64,000 nucleotides of DNA from Cladorhizidae sp. MBARI D1340-BT2 (taxonomy: Eukaryota; Porifera; Demospongiae; Poecilosclerida; Cladorhizidae), in assembly GCA_028752905.1 (NCBI GenBank), contig JAQNBH010000015.1, positions 124,001-188,000 on the forward strand. Direction: 5' to 3'. Shown in pieces: positions 36,989-49,534 of the stretch. Made by a program: the position numbers and the translations under genes. The notes below the pieces were generated by a model. That model was not told the DNA's origin. It made no database searches and worked only from the letters and a program-made list of their open reading frames with translations. Every line of letters starts with the position of its first letter. Within the stretch, counting starts at the first letter, position 1.

Positions 36989-37412
36989 TGTGTGGTGTGA
37001 GTGAATGTGTGTAGTGTGAGTGTAGTGTGTGTGTGGTGTGAGTGTAGTGTGTGTGGTGTGAGTGTAGTGTGTGTGTACGCGTAGTGTGTGTGTAGTGTGT
37101 GTGTGAGTGTAGTGTGTGTGAGTGTAGTGTGTGTGTGAGTGTAGTGTGTTCATGTGTGAGTGTAGTGTGTGTGTAGTGTGTGTGTGAGTGTAATGTGTGT
37201 GTGCGTGAGTATAGTGTGAGTGGAGTGTGTGTGTGTGTGTAAGTGTAGTGTGTGTGTGTAGTGTGTGCGTGAGTCTAGTGTGTGCGAGTCTAGTGTGTTC
37301 ATGCGTGAGTGTAGTGTGTGAGTGTAGTGTGTGTAAGTATAGTATGTGTATGCGTGAGTAGTGTGTGTGAGTGTAGTGTGTGTGTGCGTGAGTATAGTGT
37401 GTGTGTGTAACT
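36989..37412 (+). repeat. GTGTGAGTGTA-type GT-rich repeat
   Basis: Imperfect GT-rich tract built from GAGTGTAGTGTGTG-like words, with strand asymmetry (almost no C). Confidence 0.9.
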
Positions 37413-37451
37413 ATTTGTATATGGTGGGCACTTAATGATCATAATGTAAAC

Positions 37452-38383
37452 TAAATGTTGCTCAGGTCATGGCAGATATGGACCAGGAGCCCTCACAAGA
37501 GTGTGTTTGCCACTTTGTAGTGCCACTTTTTAGTGATGCTCCCTCTGAGTTCCTACTGCCTGCTGCATGATGTGGCCAGAGCAGCTCCTGCTGACTGCTG
37601 CTGCCATAGCTCTTGTTGACTGCTGCTGCCATAGCTCTTGTTGACTGCTGGTGCCATAGCTCTTGTTGACTGCTGCTGCCAAAGCTCCTGCTGACTGCTG
37701 CTGCCATAGCTCCTGTTGACTGCTGTTGCCATAGCTCTTGTTGACTGCTGCTGCCATAGCTCTTGTTGACTGCTGCTGCCATAGCTCCTGTTGACTGCTG
37801 CTCCTGCTGACTGCTGCTGCCATAGCTCCTGCTGACTGCTGCTGCCATAGCTCCTGCTGACTGCTACTGCCATAGCTCTTGTTGACTGCTGCTGCCAAAG
37901 CTCTTATTGACTGCTGCTACCATAGCTCCTGCTGCCAAAGCTCCTGCTGACTGCTGCTGCCATAGCTCTTGTTGACTGCTGCTGCCATAGATCTTGTTGA
38001 CTGCTGCTGCCATAGCTCCTGCTGACTGCTGCTGCCATAGCTCCTGCTGACTGCTGCTGCCATAGCTCCTGTTGACTGCTGTTGCCATAGCTCTTGTTGA
38101 CTGCTGCTGCCATAGCTCTTGTTGACTGCTGCCACAATAGCTCCTGCTGACTGCTGCTGCCATAGCTCCTGCTGACTGCAGCCACAATAGCTCCTGCTGA
38201 CTGCTGCTGCCATAGCTCCTGCTGACTGCTGCTGCCATAGCTCCTGCTGACTGCTGCCACAATAGCTTCTGCTGACTGCTGCTGCCATAGCTCCTGCTGA
38301 CTGCTGCCACAATAGCTCCTGTTGACTGCTGCTGCCATAGCTCCTGCTGACTGCTGCCACAATAGCTCCTGCTGACTGCTGCG
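37452..38383 (+). repeat. Diverged copy of the repeat block (right part)
   Basis: Resumes the block at the point matching 6652 of copy A (TTGCTCAGGTCATGGCAGAT), passes a single copy of the 24 bp unit at 37547-37569 (23 bp here), then GATGTGGCCAGAGCAG and about 800 bp of the 25 bp CTG-rich array (37580-38383). It ends with the array; the spacer and 45 bp array that follow in region 1 are absent. Confidence 0.88.
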
Positions 38384-38704
38384 TGGTATTTATACTCACT
38401 CTCTCCTTGACCATCACAAGAAAGCAAATGCATCGAATACTCTTAAAATCCTTTGAAAAATTAATGGATTTGAAATGAGGACATGAAACAGTTGTGTAGC
38501 CAGAGAGTAGAAAAGCTTGATGCCGATGAAGATCAGCAGGTGCTGCTGGATAAGGACAAGATGTGTGGCCATTTGAACATGTCATAGCTACCAAGGCTAA
38601 AGAACAAAATCATAAATGTACTTTGAACCATTTGAAAAAGAGCAAGCCTGTGTAATAAGGACTAGAGAATGTAGTGGGTGGCTATCTGAGATGTTTAAAT
38701 TAAG
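38384..38704 (+). other. Unique spacer
   Basis: About 320 bp with no recognised gene. Confidence 0.5.
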
Positions 38705-40165
38705 CACACAATGCTGCACTGGACCAGAGCCTTGCATGTGAGGGTGCACTGGACCAGAGCCTTGCATGCATGGCTGCACTGGACCAGAGCCTTGCATGGC
38801 TGCACTGGACCAGAGCCTTGCATGGCTACACTGGACCAGAGCCTTGCATGGCTACACTGGACCAGAGCCTTGCATGGCTGCACTGGACCAGAGCCTTGCA
38901 TGGCTGCACTGGACCAGAGCCTTGCATGTGGGGCTACACTGGACCAGAGCCTTGCATGTGAGGCTGGACCAGAGCCTTGCATGTGAGGGTGCACTGGACC
39001 AGAGCCTTGCATGGCTGCACTGGACCAGAGCCTTGCATGGCTGCACTGAACCAGAGCCTTGCATGTGAGGGTGCACTGGACCAGAGCCTTGCATGGCTAC
39101 ACTGGACCAGAGCCTTGCATGGCTGCACTGGACCAGCCTTGCATGTGAGGCTGAACTGGACCAGAGCCTTGAATGGCTGCACTGGACCAGAGACTTGCAT
39201 GTGAGGCTGAACTGGACCAGAGCCTTGCATGCATGGCTGCACTGGACCAGAGCCTTGTATGTGAGGCTGCACTGGACCAGAGCCTTGCATGGCTGCACTG
39301 GACCAGAGCCTTGCATGGCTGCACTGGACCAGAGCCTTGCATGCATGGCTGCACTGGACCAGAGCCTTGCATGCATGGCTGCACTGGACCAGAGCCTTGC
39401 ATGGCTGCACTGGACCAGAGCCTTGTATGGCTGCACTGGACCAGAGCCTTGCATGTGAGGCTACACTGGACCAGAGCCTTGCATGTGGGGCTGCACTGGA
39501 CCAGAGCCTTGCATGGCTGCACTGAACCAGAGCCTTGCATGGCTGCACTGGACCAGAGCCTTGCATGGCTGCACTGGACCAGAGCCTTGCATGGCTGCAC
39601 TGGACCAGAGCCTTGCATGGCTGCACTGGACCAGAGCCTTGCATGGCTGCACTGGACCAGAGCCTTGCATGTGGGGCTGCACTGGACCAGAGCCTTGCAT
39701 GGCTGCACTGGACCAGAGCCTTGCATGGCTGCACTGGACCAGAGCCTTGCATGTGTGGCTGCACTGGACCAGAGCCTTGCATGGCTGCACTGGACCAGAG
39801 CCTTGCATGGCTGCACTGGACCAGAGCCTTGCATGCCTGCACTGGACCAGAGCCTTGCATGTGAGGCTACACTGGACCAGAGCCTTGCATGGCTGCACTG
39901 GACCAGAGCCTTGCATGGCTGCACTGGACCAGAGCCTTGCATGCCTGCACTGGACCAGAGCCTTGCATGCCTGCACTGGACCAGAGCCTTGCATGGCTGC
40001 ACTGGACCAGAGCCTTGCATGGCTGCACTGGACCAGAGCCTTGCATGTGAGGCTACACTGGACCAGAGCCTTGCATGGCTGCACTGGACCAGAGCCTTGC
40101 ATGGCTGCACTGGACCAGAGCCTTGTATGTGAGGCTGCACTGGACCAGAGGCTTGTATGTGAGGG
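38705..40165 (+). repeat. 26 bp minisatellite, over 50 copies
   Basis: Unit GGACCAGAGCCTTGCATGGC plus TGCACT. Variants have inserts between GCATG and GCTGCACTGG (tgtgag, tgtggg, catg). Open frames of up to 347 codons on both strands arise from 3 x 26 = 78 bp periodicity and are not gene evidence. Confidence 0.95.
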
Positions 40166-40565
40166 ACAGAATGAAGGCCATTTTTTTTTAATGCACACCA
40201 AAGAAACGATGACCTCTAGTTAGTGATTTAAATACCTCTTTTTAAAGTGCCCTACAATTTGTGGTCCATATGAGCAATATGCTGCACGGGACGGTCATCA
40301 TGTGATTGCATTTACTCAACAGTCACGAAATATACAGAAATTTGATAATAGCTATATGTTCTCTACACTTATATATACCAGCCACATGCAGAGAAGTCCT
40401 GCAATAGCGTCGACCTTGGCCATTGAACTGCTCACTATTTTATGGATGTGCAGAGGCAAGTGTTGAGTGAAGTATTTCCTATCAACTTTAGAACAGACTA
40501 ACTGGTGTGGGTAAAAATCCTTGCATAACCTGTTTCAGAAACAAGGGGAAAATTCATTTATTACA
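40166..40565 (+). other. Unique spacer
   Basis: About 400 bp, AT-rich, no feature recognised. Confidence 0.5.
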
Positions 40566-41475
40566 TGAAGAAGGAGGTAAGAGGAGAGGAAGCAACCAAG
40601 CCTATTGCTAGGGATGCCTCAGCTTCTCATTTATTGTCTAGAGAAGGAGGTAAGAGGAGAGAAGCTATTGCTAGGGATGCCTCAGCTTCTCATTTATTGT
40701 CTAGAGAAGGAGGTAAGAGGAGAGAAGCAACCAAGCCTATTGCTAGGTATGCCTCAGCTTCTCATTTATTGCCTAGAGAAGGAGGTAAGAGGAGAGAAGC
40801 AACCAAGCCTATTGCTAGGGATGCCTCAGCTTCTCATTTATTGCCTAGAGAAGGAGGTAAGAGTAGAGGAATCAACCAAGCCTATTGCTAGGGATACCTC
40901 AGCTTCTCATTTATTGCCTAGAGAAGGAGGTAAGAGGAGAGAAGCAACCAAGCCTATTGCTAGGGATGCCTCAGCTTCTCATTTATTGCCTAGAGAAGGA
41001 GGTAAGAGGAGAGAAGCAACCAAGCCTATTGCTAGGGGTGCCTCAGCTTCTCATTTATTACCTAGAGAAGGAGGTAAGAGGAGAGAAGCAACCAAGCCTA
41101 TTGCTAGGGATGCCTCAGCTTCTCATTTATTACCTAGAGAAGGAGGTAAGAGGAGAGGAAGCAACCAAGCCTATTGCTAGGGATGCCTCAGCTTCTCATT
41201 TATTGCCTAGAGAAGGAGGTAAGAGGAGAGAAGCAACCAAGCCTATTGCTAGGGATGCCTCAGAGCAACCAAGCCTATTGCTAGGGGTGCCTCAGCTTCT
41301 CATTTATTGCCTAGAGAAGGAGGTAAGAGGAGAGGCAGCAACCAAGCCTATTGCTAGGCTTCTTATTTATTGCCTAGAGAAGGAGGTAAGAGGAGAGAAG
41401 CAACCAAGCCTATTGCTAGGGATGCCTCAGCTTCTCATTTATTGCCTAGAGAAGTAGGTAAGAAGAGAGAAGCAG
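40566..41475 (+). repeat. 72 bp minisatellite, about 13 copies
   Basis: Unit contains AGAAGGAGGTAAGAGGAGAG, AACCAAGCCTATTGCTAGGG and CTCAGCTTCTCATTTATTGC. Some units are shortened (40660, 41265, 41358). The AG|GTAAGAG word in each unit resembles a splice donor. Confidence 0.94.
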
Positions 41476-42524
41476 CCAAGCTCAGGGCGCCGAACTTCCC
41501 AAAACACTCTGTTGCATGCAAAGAGTGGCTTCATTTGCATTCTTGTGTTGGTGTCAAGCAGCAATATTGCTGATGGAGTCTGGAATGCCACGTGAATTAT
41601 CTTGTATTGCAACAAGTTGCTGATTCATCATCATTGATTATTTAACTACTTCCATGTTCAGCTATTCATATTATAAATGAGAGTTAGGTCTTCTGTGACA
41701 TATTGACAAATATCACTTCTTAGTACAGAATGATATGAGACACAACATATAATATATGCACACATATACATACATATATATACACCGTAAATATGTTGTC
41801 TCTGAAGACTTTCATCCTATATATTCACAGAGGCTTCCAGGGTTGAGCCATCACCTTCTTTGAAGCTCTCCTGACTAGCTCCACAAAATGTATCTGTTCT
41901 ATAGAAATGGACATACCATCTATTAGTATAGAGTGAACCACAATCTTCATCAGACTTCCTGAACCAGTCTCCACTCTCTGGTATGTACAAGGGAGGTCTC
42001 TAGGCCTGCCACTCTCCTTATGGAGACCTTTCTGCACCTGGTATCAGTGGAAGAGCCACACATCTTTAAAGTGACCACTTCCCCTTCCCCTTCAGAGCTC
42101 TTTCATGAAAGCCTTCAAAATTCTGTTTGTTCAGTGGGTTGAATATGCTTGGGGATGGGGTAGGGTGGGGATGGGGTAGGATGGGGGAGGGTGGGGATGG
42201 GGTAGGAGGGGGGATCTACTCATTCTGCAGCCATCACTAGCTGTCCTCCAAAATTGCTGGCTTCATTTGAACTGTCCCCCTCACTGTCCCCCTCACTGTC
42301 CCCCTTACTGTCCCCCTCACTGTCCCCCCCACTGTCCCTATTCCATTAATTGCCCGGGGGGTGACACTGAGCTAGTTCACTAGGGGACAGTGAGGGGCAC
42401 AGTGAATACAGAAGGAGAAAAGTTGTAAGACTGCGCAGCAACAATTATGTTCTATCAAAAGGTGGCTCCGCCCCCTCTACAATACATGCAGAAACAAAAG
42501 GGGGCAGCAGTTCAGATGACCTGC
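41476..42524 (+). other. Unique spacer with G-rich and C-rich tracts
   Basis: Mostly single-copy. A minus-strand open frame (42037-41825, 70 codons) is not recognised as any family. Runs of GGGG at 42151-42213 could form G-quadruplexes; ACTGTCCCC-type 14 bp repeats lie at 42271-42340. Confidence 0.6.
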
Positions 42525-44853
42525 TGGGCAGGCAATACTTGACTCACAAGAACTAGCACACTATCTGACTTATTCATTGACATTGCTGGGCAGGCAATAC
42601 TTGACTCACAAGAACTAGCACACTATCTGACTTATTCATTGACCTTGCTGGGCAGGCAACGCTTGACTCACAAGAACTAGCACACCATCTGACTTATTCA
42701 ATGACCTTGCTGGGCAGGCAACGCTTGACTCACAAGAACTAGCAGACTATCTGACTCATTCATTGACATTGCTGGGCAGGCAACACTTGACTCACAAGAA
42801 CTAGCACACTATCTGACTTATTCATTGACCTTGCTGGGCAGGCAACGCTTGACTCACAAGAACTAGCACACTATCTGGCTTATTCATTGACCTTGCTGGG
42901 CAGGCAATGCTTGACTCACAAGAACTAGCAACTATCGGACTTATTCATTGACCTTGCTGGGCAGGCAATACTTGACTCACAAGAACTAGCACACTATCTG
43001 ACTTATTCATTGACCTTGCTGGGCAGGCAACGCTTGACTCACAAGAACTAGCAAACTATCTGACTTATTCATTGACCTTGCTGGGCAGGCAACGCTTGAC
43101 TCACAAGAACTAGCACACCATCTGACTTATTCATTGACCTTGCTGGGCAGGCAACGCTTGACTCACAAGTACTAGCACACCATCTGACTTATTCATTGAC
43201 CTTGCTGGGCAGGCACTCACAAGAACTAGCACACCATCCGACTTATTCATTGACCTTGCTGGGCAGGCAATACTTCACTCACAAGAACTAGCACACTATC
43301 TGACTTATTCATTGACATTGCTGGGCAGGCAATACTTCACTCACAAGAACTAGCACACTATCTGACTTATTCATTGACATTGCTGGGCAGGCAATACTTC
43401 ACTCACAAGTACTAGCACACTATCTGACTTATTCATTGACCTTGCTGGGCAGGCAATACTTCACTCACAAGAACTAGCACACTATCTGACTTATTCGTTG
43501 ACCTTGCTGGGCAGGCAATACTTCACTCACAAGTACTAGCACACTATCTGGCTTATTCATTGACCTTGCTGGGCAGGCAACGCTTGACTCACAAGAACTA
43601 GCACACTATCTGGCTTATTCATTGACCTTGCTGGGCAGGCAACGCTTGACTCACAAGAACTAGCACACTATCTGACTTATTCATTGACTATGCTGGGCAG
43701 GCAACGCTTGACTCACAAGAACTAGCACACCATCTGACTTATTCATTGACCTTGCTGGGCAGGCAACACTTCACTCACAAGAACTAGCACACCATCTGAC
43801 TTATTCATTGACCTTGCTGGGCAGGCAATGCTTGACTCACAAGAACTAGCACACTATCTGGCTTATTCATTGACCTTGCTGGGCAGGCAACGCTTGACTC
43901 ACAAGAACTAGCACACTATCTGACTTATTCATTGACTATGCTGGGCAGGCAACGCTTGACTCACAAGAACTAGCACACCATCTGACTTATTCATTGACCT
44001 TGCTGGGCAGGCAACACTTCACTCACAAGAACTAGCACACCATCTGACTTATTCATTGACCTTGCTGGGCAGGCAATGCTTGACTCACAAGAACTAGCAC
44101 ACTATCTGACTTATTCATTGACCTTGTTGGGCAGGCAATACTTGACTCACAAGAACTAGCACACTATCTGACTTATTCATTGACCTTGCTGGGCAGGCAA
44201 CGCTTGACTCACAAGAACTAGCACACTCTCTGACTTATTCATTGACCTTGCTGGGCAGGCAACGCTTGACTCACAAGAACTAGCACACCATCTGACTTAT
44301 TCATTGACCTTGCTGGGCAGGCAACGCTTGACTCACAAGAACTAGCACACTATCTGACTTATTCATTGACCTTGCTGGGCAGGCAACGCTTGACTCACAA
44401 GAACTAACACACTATCTGACTTATTCATTGACCTTGCTGGGCAGGCAACGCTTGACTCACAAGAACTAGCACACCATCTGACTTATTCATTGACCTTGCT
44501 GGGCAGGCAACGCTTGACTCACAAGAACTAGCACACTATCTGACTTATTCATTGACCTTGCTGGGCAGGCAACGCTTGACTCACAAGAACTAGCACACCA
44601 TCTAACTTATTCATTGACCTTGCTGGGCAGGCAACGCTTGACTCACAAGAACTAGCACACTATCTGACTTATTCATTGACCTTGCTGGGCAGGCAACGCT
44701 TGACTCACAAGAACTAGCACACCATCTGACATTCATTGACCTTGCTGGGCAGGCACTCACAAGAACTAGCACACTATCTGACTTATTCATTGACCTTGCT
44801 GGGCAGGCAACGCTTGACTCACAAGAACTAGCACACTATCTGGCTTATTCAGT
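42525..44853 (+). repeat. 62 bp minisatellite, about 37 copies
   Basis: Unit contains GCTGGGCAGGCAACGCTTGA, CTCACAAGAACTAGCACACT and TGACTTATTCATTGACCTT. Variants are at CGCTTG/TACTTG/TACTTC and TATCTG/CATCTG. A four-unit segment marked by GACTATGCTGG recurs 248 bp apart (43686 and 43934). Confidence 0.96.
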
Positions 44854-45027
44854 TGCTAAAAATCAAGTGATCAAAGCTGGCCCTGCCAATTCTACCACTC
44901 AATTTTGGTAGTCACAAGATTTCCTGATTGACTCCTCCCTAGCACCAAATTTGGTGACTTGCTGCTGCTATTTATCACCTAAGCTTCCATCTCTGACCAA
45001 CAGAGAGCTGCACTCCACATCACCACC

Positions 45028-45200
45028 ATGCTCTGTGGTGGCTGCCAGGAGCATGCTCTGTGGTGGCTGCCAGGAACATGTTCTGTTGTGGCTGTCCAGG
45101 AGCATGCTCTGTGGTGGCTGCCAGGAGTATGCTCTGTGGTGGCTGCCAGGAGCATGCTCTGTGGTGGCTGCCAGGAGCATGCTCTGTGATGGCTGTCCAA
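45028..45200 (+). repeat. 25 bp array, about 7 copies
   Basis: Units ATGCTCTGTGGTGGCTGCCA(GGAGC), lengths 25-26 bp. Confidence 0.92.
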
Positions 45201-46076
45201 GGCAAAAGCAACAGGCAAACTACAAACTTTGAGCATGTACTAATTCGGTTGAGAATTGCACTTTATGAATCTCATTACAGCACTTTGTGTAGCACGCTAG
45301 ATACCAGCAGGGGTAGCTCCTTTACGATGACGAACACCCAGTCAAGTTACACAAAATACATTTAACTTGTGCTGGCAAAGGGGAAAGTGCTTAAGATTCC
45401 AGGCATTATTTTTCCATGCTCGGGTAACTCTAAGGATATTCAATATCATTTTTTTAGCTTTGGCAACATTCCATTAAATAAATGCCATATGTTCACTTAA
45501 ATACTGCGGAGTCTTTCCTCTTGCAGCAGATGAGTTCAGTGAGCACAGCAGAGCAAATGGTGCACTAGTGGACTGTATGGAAATAATATACACACTCATT
45601 ACATAATGACTGGATTTGTAAGTTAATGCTTGGCTTGAAGACCTGCAAGTTTCATGGAAATGTCTTTAGTGTGGGAGAGGGTAGCTGACAGGTTCATTAT
45701 CTACATGTATTACGGCATGTGTTACACTGGATGTGTACATGTGTTAGCTGACAGGTTCATTATCTACATGCATTAAGGCATGTGACACACTGGATGTGTA
45801 CGTGTGTTGAGGTGTCACTCTCATAGAGCTATTCTAGGAATACTAATGTGACCACCCCCATCCAGCTCAACCATCTTTGTATTATCCCCGCATATTTATT
45901 TGCCCATTCACTAATTCCAATGGACTATCTGCTAGATAAAACAAAGAACCAGCTACATAATGGCGATCCTGAACTATGCGCTGCATCAGACGACTCAACT
46001 CCAATTCAAAAATCCATTTTGTTGAGTAAGTTTAGGCATTTGGCAAGTCTATTTTGCTGTCAACAATAATCGTCTG
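45201..46076 (+). other. Unique spacer
   Basis: No gene recognised. A 60 bp duplication surrounds TAGCTGACAGGTTCATTATC (copies near 45682 and 45745). Confidence 0.5.
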
Positions 46077-46345
46077 TCCACATCTTACCATGTCCATACC
46101 TTACCATGTCCATACCTTACCATGTCCACACCTTACCATGCCCACACCTTACCATGCCCACACCTTACCATGTCCATACCTTACCATGTCCATACCTTAC
46201 CATGTCCATATCTTACCATGTCCACACCTTACCATGTCCACATCTTACCATGCCCATACCTTACCATGTCCATACCTTACCATGTCCATATCTTACCATG
46301 TCCATATCTTACCATGTCCATACCTTACCATGTCCATATCTTACT
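46077..46345 (+). repeat. 16 bp array, about 17 copies
   Basis: Units CCATACCTTACCATGT with ATACC/ACACC/ATATC and TGTCC/TGCCC variants. Confidence 0.95.
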
Positions 46346-47029
46346 AGAGTCCATATCTAGCAGGCTTTGTGAAAAGATGAAGCACCTCTTGCCTAAACTA
46401 CAATTTCAATTCATGCAGCACGTGCCAGACCACAATTATTCCACAAGATGACTAATAAGTGTGTGTACAGACACACACACACACACACACACTCACACCA
46501 CATGGAACTCTCATTGTGATCTAGTAGATAGTCCAATTCAAGACAAGTGATAGGAGCTCTTCTGCCACTTGGGTGAGCTGTGGTGTGAATACAAGTCAAG
46601 TGAACTATGTGTAGCAACATGTCAAGTTGTTGTTGTCTCAACAAGATGCAATCATCAGCTTCCACCTGCACCACTGGATACGATCATCCTAGCCAGTATG
46701 CATGCACGTGGAGATCACTAGCCACACCTTGTCATATGATGCTATATATATCACAACCGCATGTGAACATTACCTTCAGGGGAACTGGACCAGAGACAAG
46801 CAAGCCAATTAATGGTGGAGCTAGGACAGACTCAGCGAGTAGACGTATAATAAATTAGCCTCACAGTCTTGTGGGCACTATCTGATTCATGTGTGACCTA
46901 ACAACACAAATAGCTACTGCACATGCTAGCTGGAACATGAGAATACAGACACGTACAGCACTACAGTTATCTGTGTGGAAGGGGTTAACTATTATGTGAG
47001 GCCCACACATGCTAGGTGGAACATGATGT
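46346..47029 (+). other. Unique spacer with CA tract
   Basis: (AC)n near 46471-46497; nothing else recognised. Confidence 0.5.
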
Positions 47030-48276
47030 CTGCTCTTGCCATGCTAGGCTACAATCATGCTGTGGCCATGCTAGGCTATAATGATGATGCCTGCTGTTGC
47101 CATGCTAGGCTATAATGATGATGCCTGCTGTTGCCATGCTAGGCTATAATGATGATGCTTGCTGTGGCCATGCTAGGCTATAATGATGATGCTTGCTGTG
47201 GCCATGCTACGCTATAATGATGATGCCATGGTAGGCTATAATGATGATGCTTGCTGTTGCCATGCTAGGCTATAATGATGATGCCTGCTGTTGCCATGGT
47301 AGGCTATAATGATGATGCTTGCTGTGGCCATGCTAGGCTATAATGATGATGCTTGCTGTGGCTATGCTACGCTATAATGATGATGCCATGGTAGGCTATA
47401 ATGATGATGCTTGCTGTTGCCATGCTAGGCTATAATGATGATGCCTGCTGTTGCCATGGTAGGCTATAATGATGATGCCTGCTGTTGCCATGCTAGGCTA
47501 TAATGATGATGCTTGCTGTTGCCATGGTAGGCTATAATGATGATGCCATGCTAGGCTATAATGATGATGCCTGCTGTTGCCATGGTAGGCTATAATGATG
47601 ATGCCTGCTGTTGCCATGGTAGGCTATAATGATGATGCTTGCTGTTGCCATGGTAGGCTATAATGATGATGCCTGCTGTTGCCATGCTAGGCTATAATGA
47701 TGATGCCTGCTGTTGCCATGTTAGGCTATAATGATGATGCTTGCTGTTGCCATGGTAGGCTATAATGATGATGCCTGCTGTTGCCATGGTAGGCTATAAT
47801 GATGATGCTTGCTGTTGCCATGGTAGGCTATAATGATGATGCCTGCTGTTGCCATGCTAGGCTATAATGATGATGCCTGCTATTGCCATGTTAGGCTATA
47901 ATGATGATGCTTGCTGTTGCCATGGTAGGCTATAATGATGATGCTTGCTGTTGCCATGCTAGGCTATAATGATGATGCCTGCTGTTGCCATGGTAGGCTA
48001 TAATGATGATGCTTGCTGTTGCCATGGTAGGCTATTAATGATGATGCCTGCTGTTGCCATGGTAGGCTATAATGATGATGATTGCTGTTGCCATGGTTAG
48101 GCTATAATGATGATGCCTGCTGTTGCCATGCTAGGCTATTAATGATGATGCTTGCTGTTGCCATGGTAGGCTATAATGATGCCTGCTGTTGCCATGCTAG
48201 GCTATAATGATGATGCCTGCTGTTGCCATGGTAGACTATAATGATGATGCCTGCTGTTGCCATGCTAGGCTATAAT
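47030..48276 (+). repeat. 34 bp minisatellite, about 36 copies
   Basis: Unit GCTATAATGATGATGCCTGC plus TGTTGCCATGCTAG, with TGCTAGG/TGGTAGG and CCTGC/CTTGC variants and several 22 bp short units that lack the CTGCTGTTGCC part. Confidence 0.95.
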
Positions 48277-49003
48277 TATTGTTATTCTTGAAAGAAACTG
48301 AAGCTACTTACAACAACACAGAGAAGTGCTATATACGAGTAAAATTTCCTCACAGCATCAGCCAATGAGATACAGTCCTCACGTATAGCATCAGACAATG
48401 TCAAAGAGAATACTCAATTTACAATGAAAGCATTCAGCACAAATAGTGTGAGAGAAATCCACCCACGGAGGAGACCATGTGCCCAGCTCTTTCCTTGTCA
48501 TATACATTTTCCAAATGAACTTCTCTTTTCCATCAGCCAGTTATAAAATACCATTCTCCACATCATGAGTTATATCACCAGCAGTTATGGTGATGCACTA
48601 CTACAGCCAAGTCTCTGTGTGTGTGTGTGTGTGTGATTTTACAAGAATAATGTACTATATACAACCCTTCCTACTTCTATATTTGAAATTAGGTTGCTTC
48701 CTCATGTCACAAGAGTAAAGCAAAAATTATAGCATCATACATGACCATTGTTAGATTGCACTGCTCGAACCCTACCTACTACCCTATCCCTAACAGCTAT
48801 AGCTACTGCCCTGGCCCTAGCCATTGTCCTAGCCCAAACTCTAACCATTGACATGGTACGCTTATCCTAAGTCACCTCTAATCTACTAGTGGTCTGTTAT
48901 GTCATGCAATGTAGAAAAGTAACATGAGGGAAAGAGAAGTCTACCAACCTGAGGCTTCCAATCTAGTTTGCAGCTGAATTCCCAAAGCAGATGTCTGGAC
49001 GTA
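48277..49003 (+). other. Unique sequence upstream of the PP1 promoter region
   Basis: Includes (GT)n at 48616-48634 and a short CCCTAACAGC/CCCTAGCC-rich stretch near 48780-48840. No gene recognised. Confidence 0.5.
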
Positions 49004-49015
49004 TGCGCATGCGCC
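49004..49015 (+). promoter_or_regulatory. NRF1-type palindrome upstream of PP1
   Basis: TGCGCATGCGCC matches 11 of 12 positions of the NRF1 consensus TGCGCATGCGCA, a core-promoter element of animal housekeeping genes. It lies 520 bp upstream of the PP1 ATG in a locally more GC-rich stretch. Function is inferred from sequence match only. Confidence 0.5.
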
Positions 49016-49534
49016 TTACGTTAAACTGCACAGCCTTGAGTGGGTGGGTTTCCCTAAACGATGGAGGCAGGATAGGGATAGGTCTGGGATTCTGTTATAG
49101 CGTTAGTAATCTAGTCTTCCCAGAAGAAATGCTTAGGACCGCGTTGAGCTGGTTATAGTTCATTTGCACCTTATCACTTTTATAATTCACCACACACCCA
49201 CCACCCACGCGCGATATTTCACTTCCTCCACCCAGTACCCTACATGCCCCACCCGCGGGTAGTGAGGTCACTTGACGGGCACACACAAAAAGGAGAATCC
49301 ATTTTTATATGTTGCTCTGGTTAGAAGACTAACGTTCGGTACGATTTTGTAGTCAGTCGGTCGTCTTGGTGGATATTCACTGTGTTTATCGTGTTTATCG
49401 TCTATTGCAGGTAACTCTCAGGGAAAGCTATTGCAGGAGTTCTCTTATTTTGCCTACGTAGCTAAGCTCGAGCATAGTATATAGCTACCTAAGTACTATC
49501 GCCCCAACAAAGTCGCCGGTAGACCAGGCTAAAG

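Noticed and set aside
37462..40201. Gln-rich (WQQQST) and MQGSGPVQP-type proteins
   Set aside because: The 25 bp and 26 bp units cycle through all frames every three units, so the same peptides appear in all three frames; no gene structure.
42525..44853. CRISPR-like array appearance of the 62 bp repeats
   Set aside because: Units abut directly with no unique spacers, and the surroundings are a eukaryotic genome.
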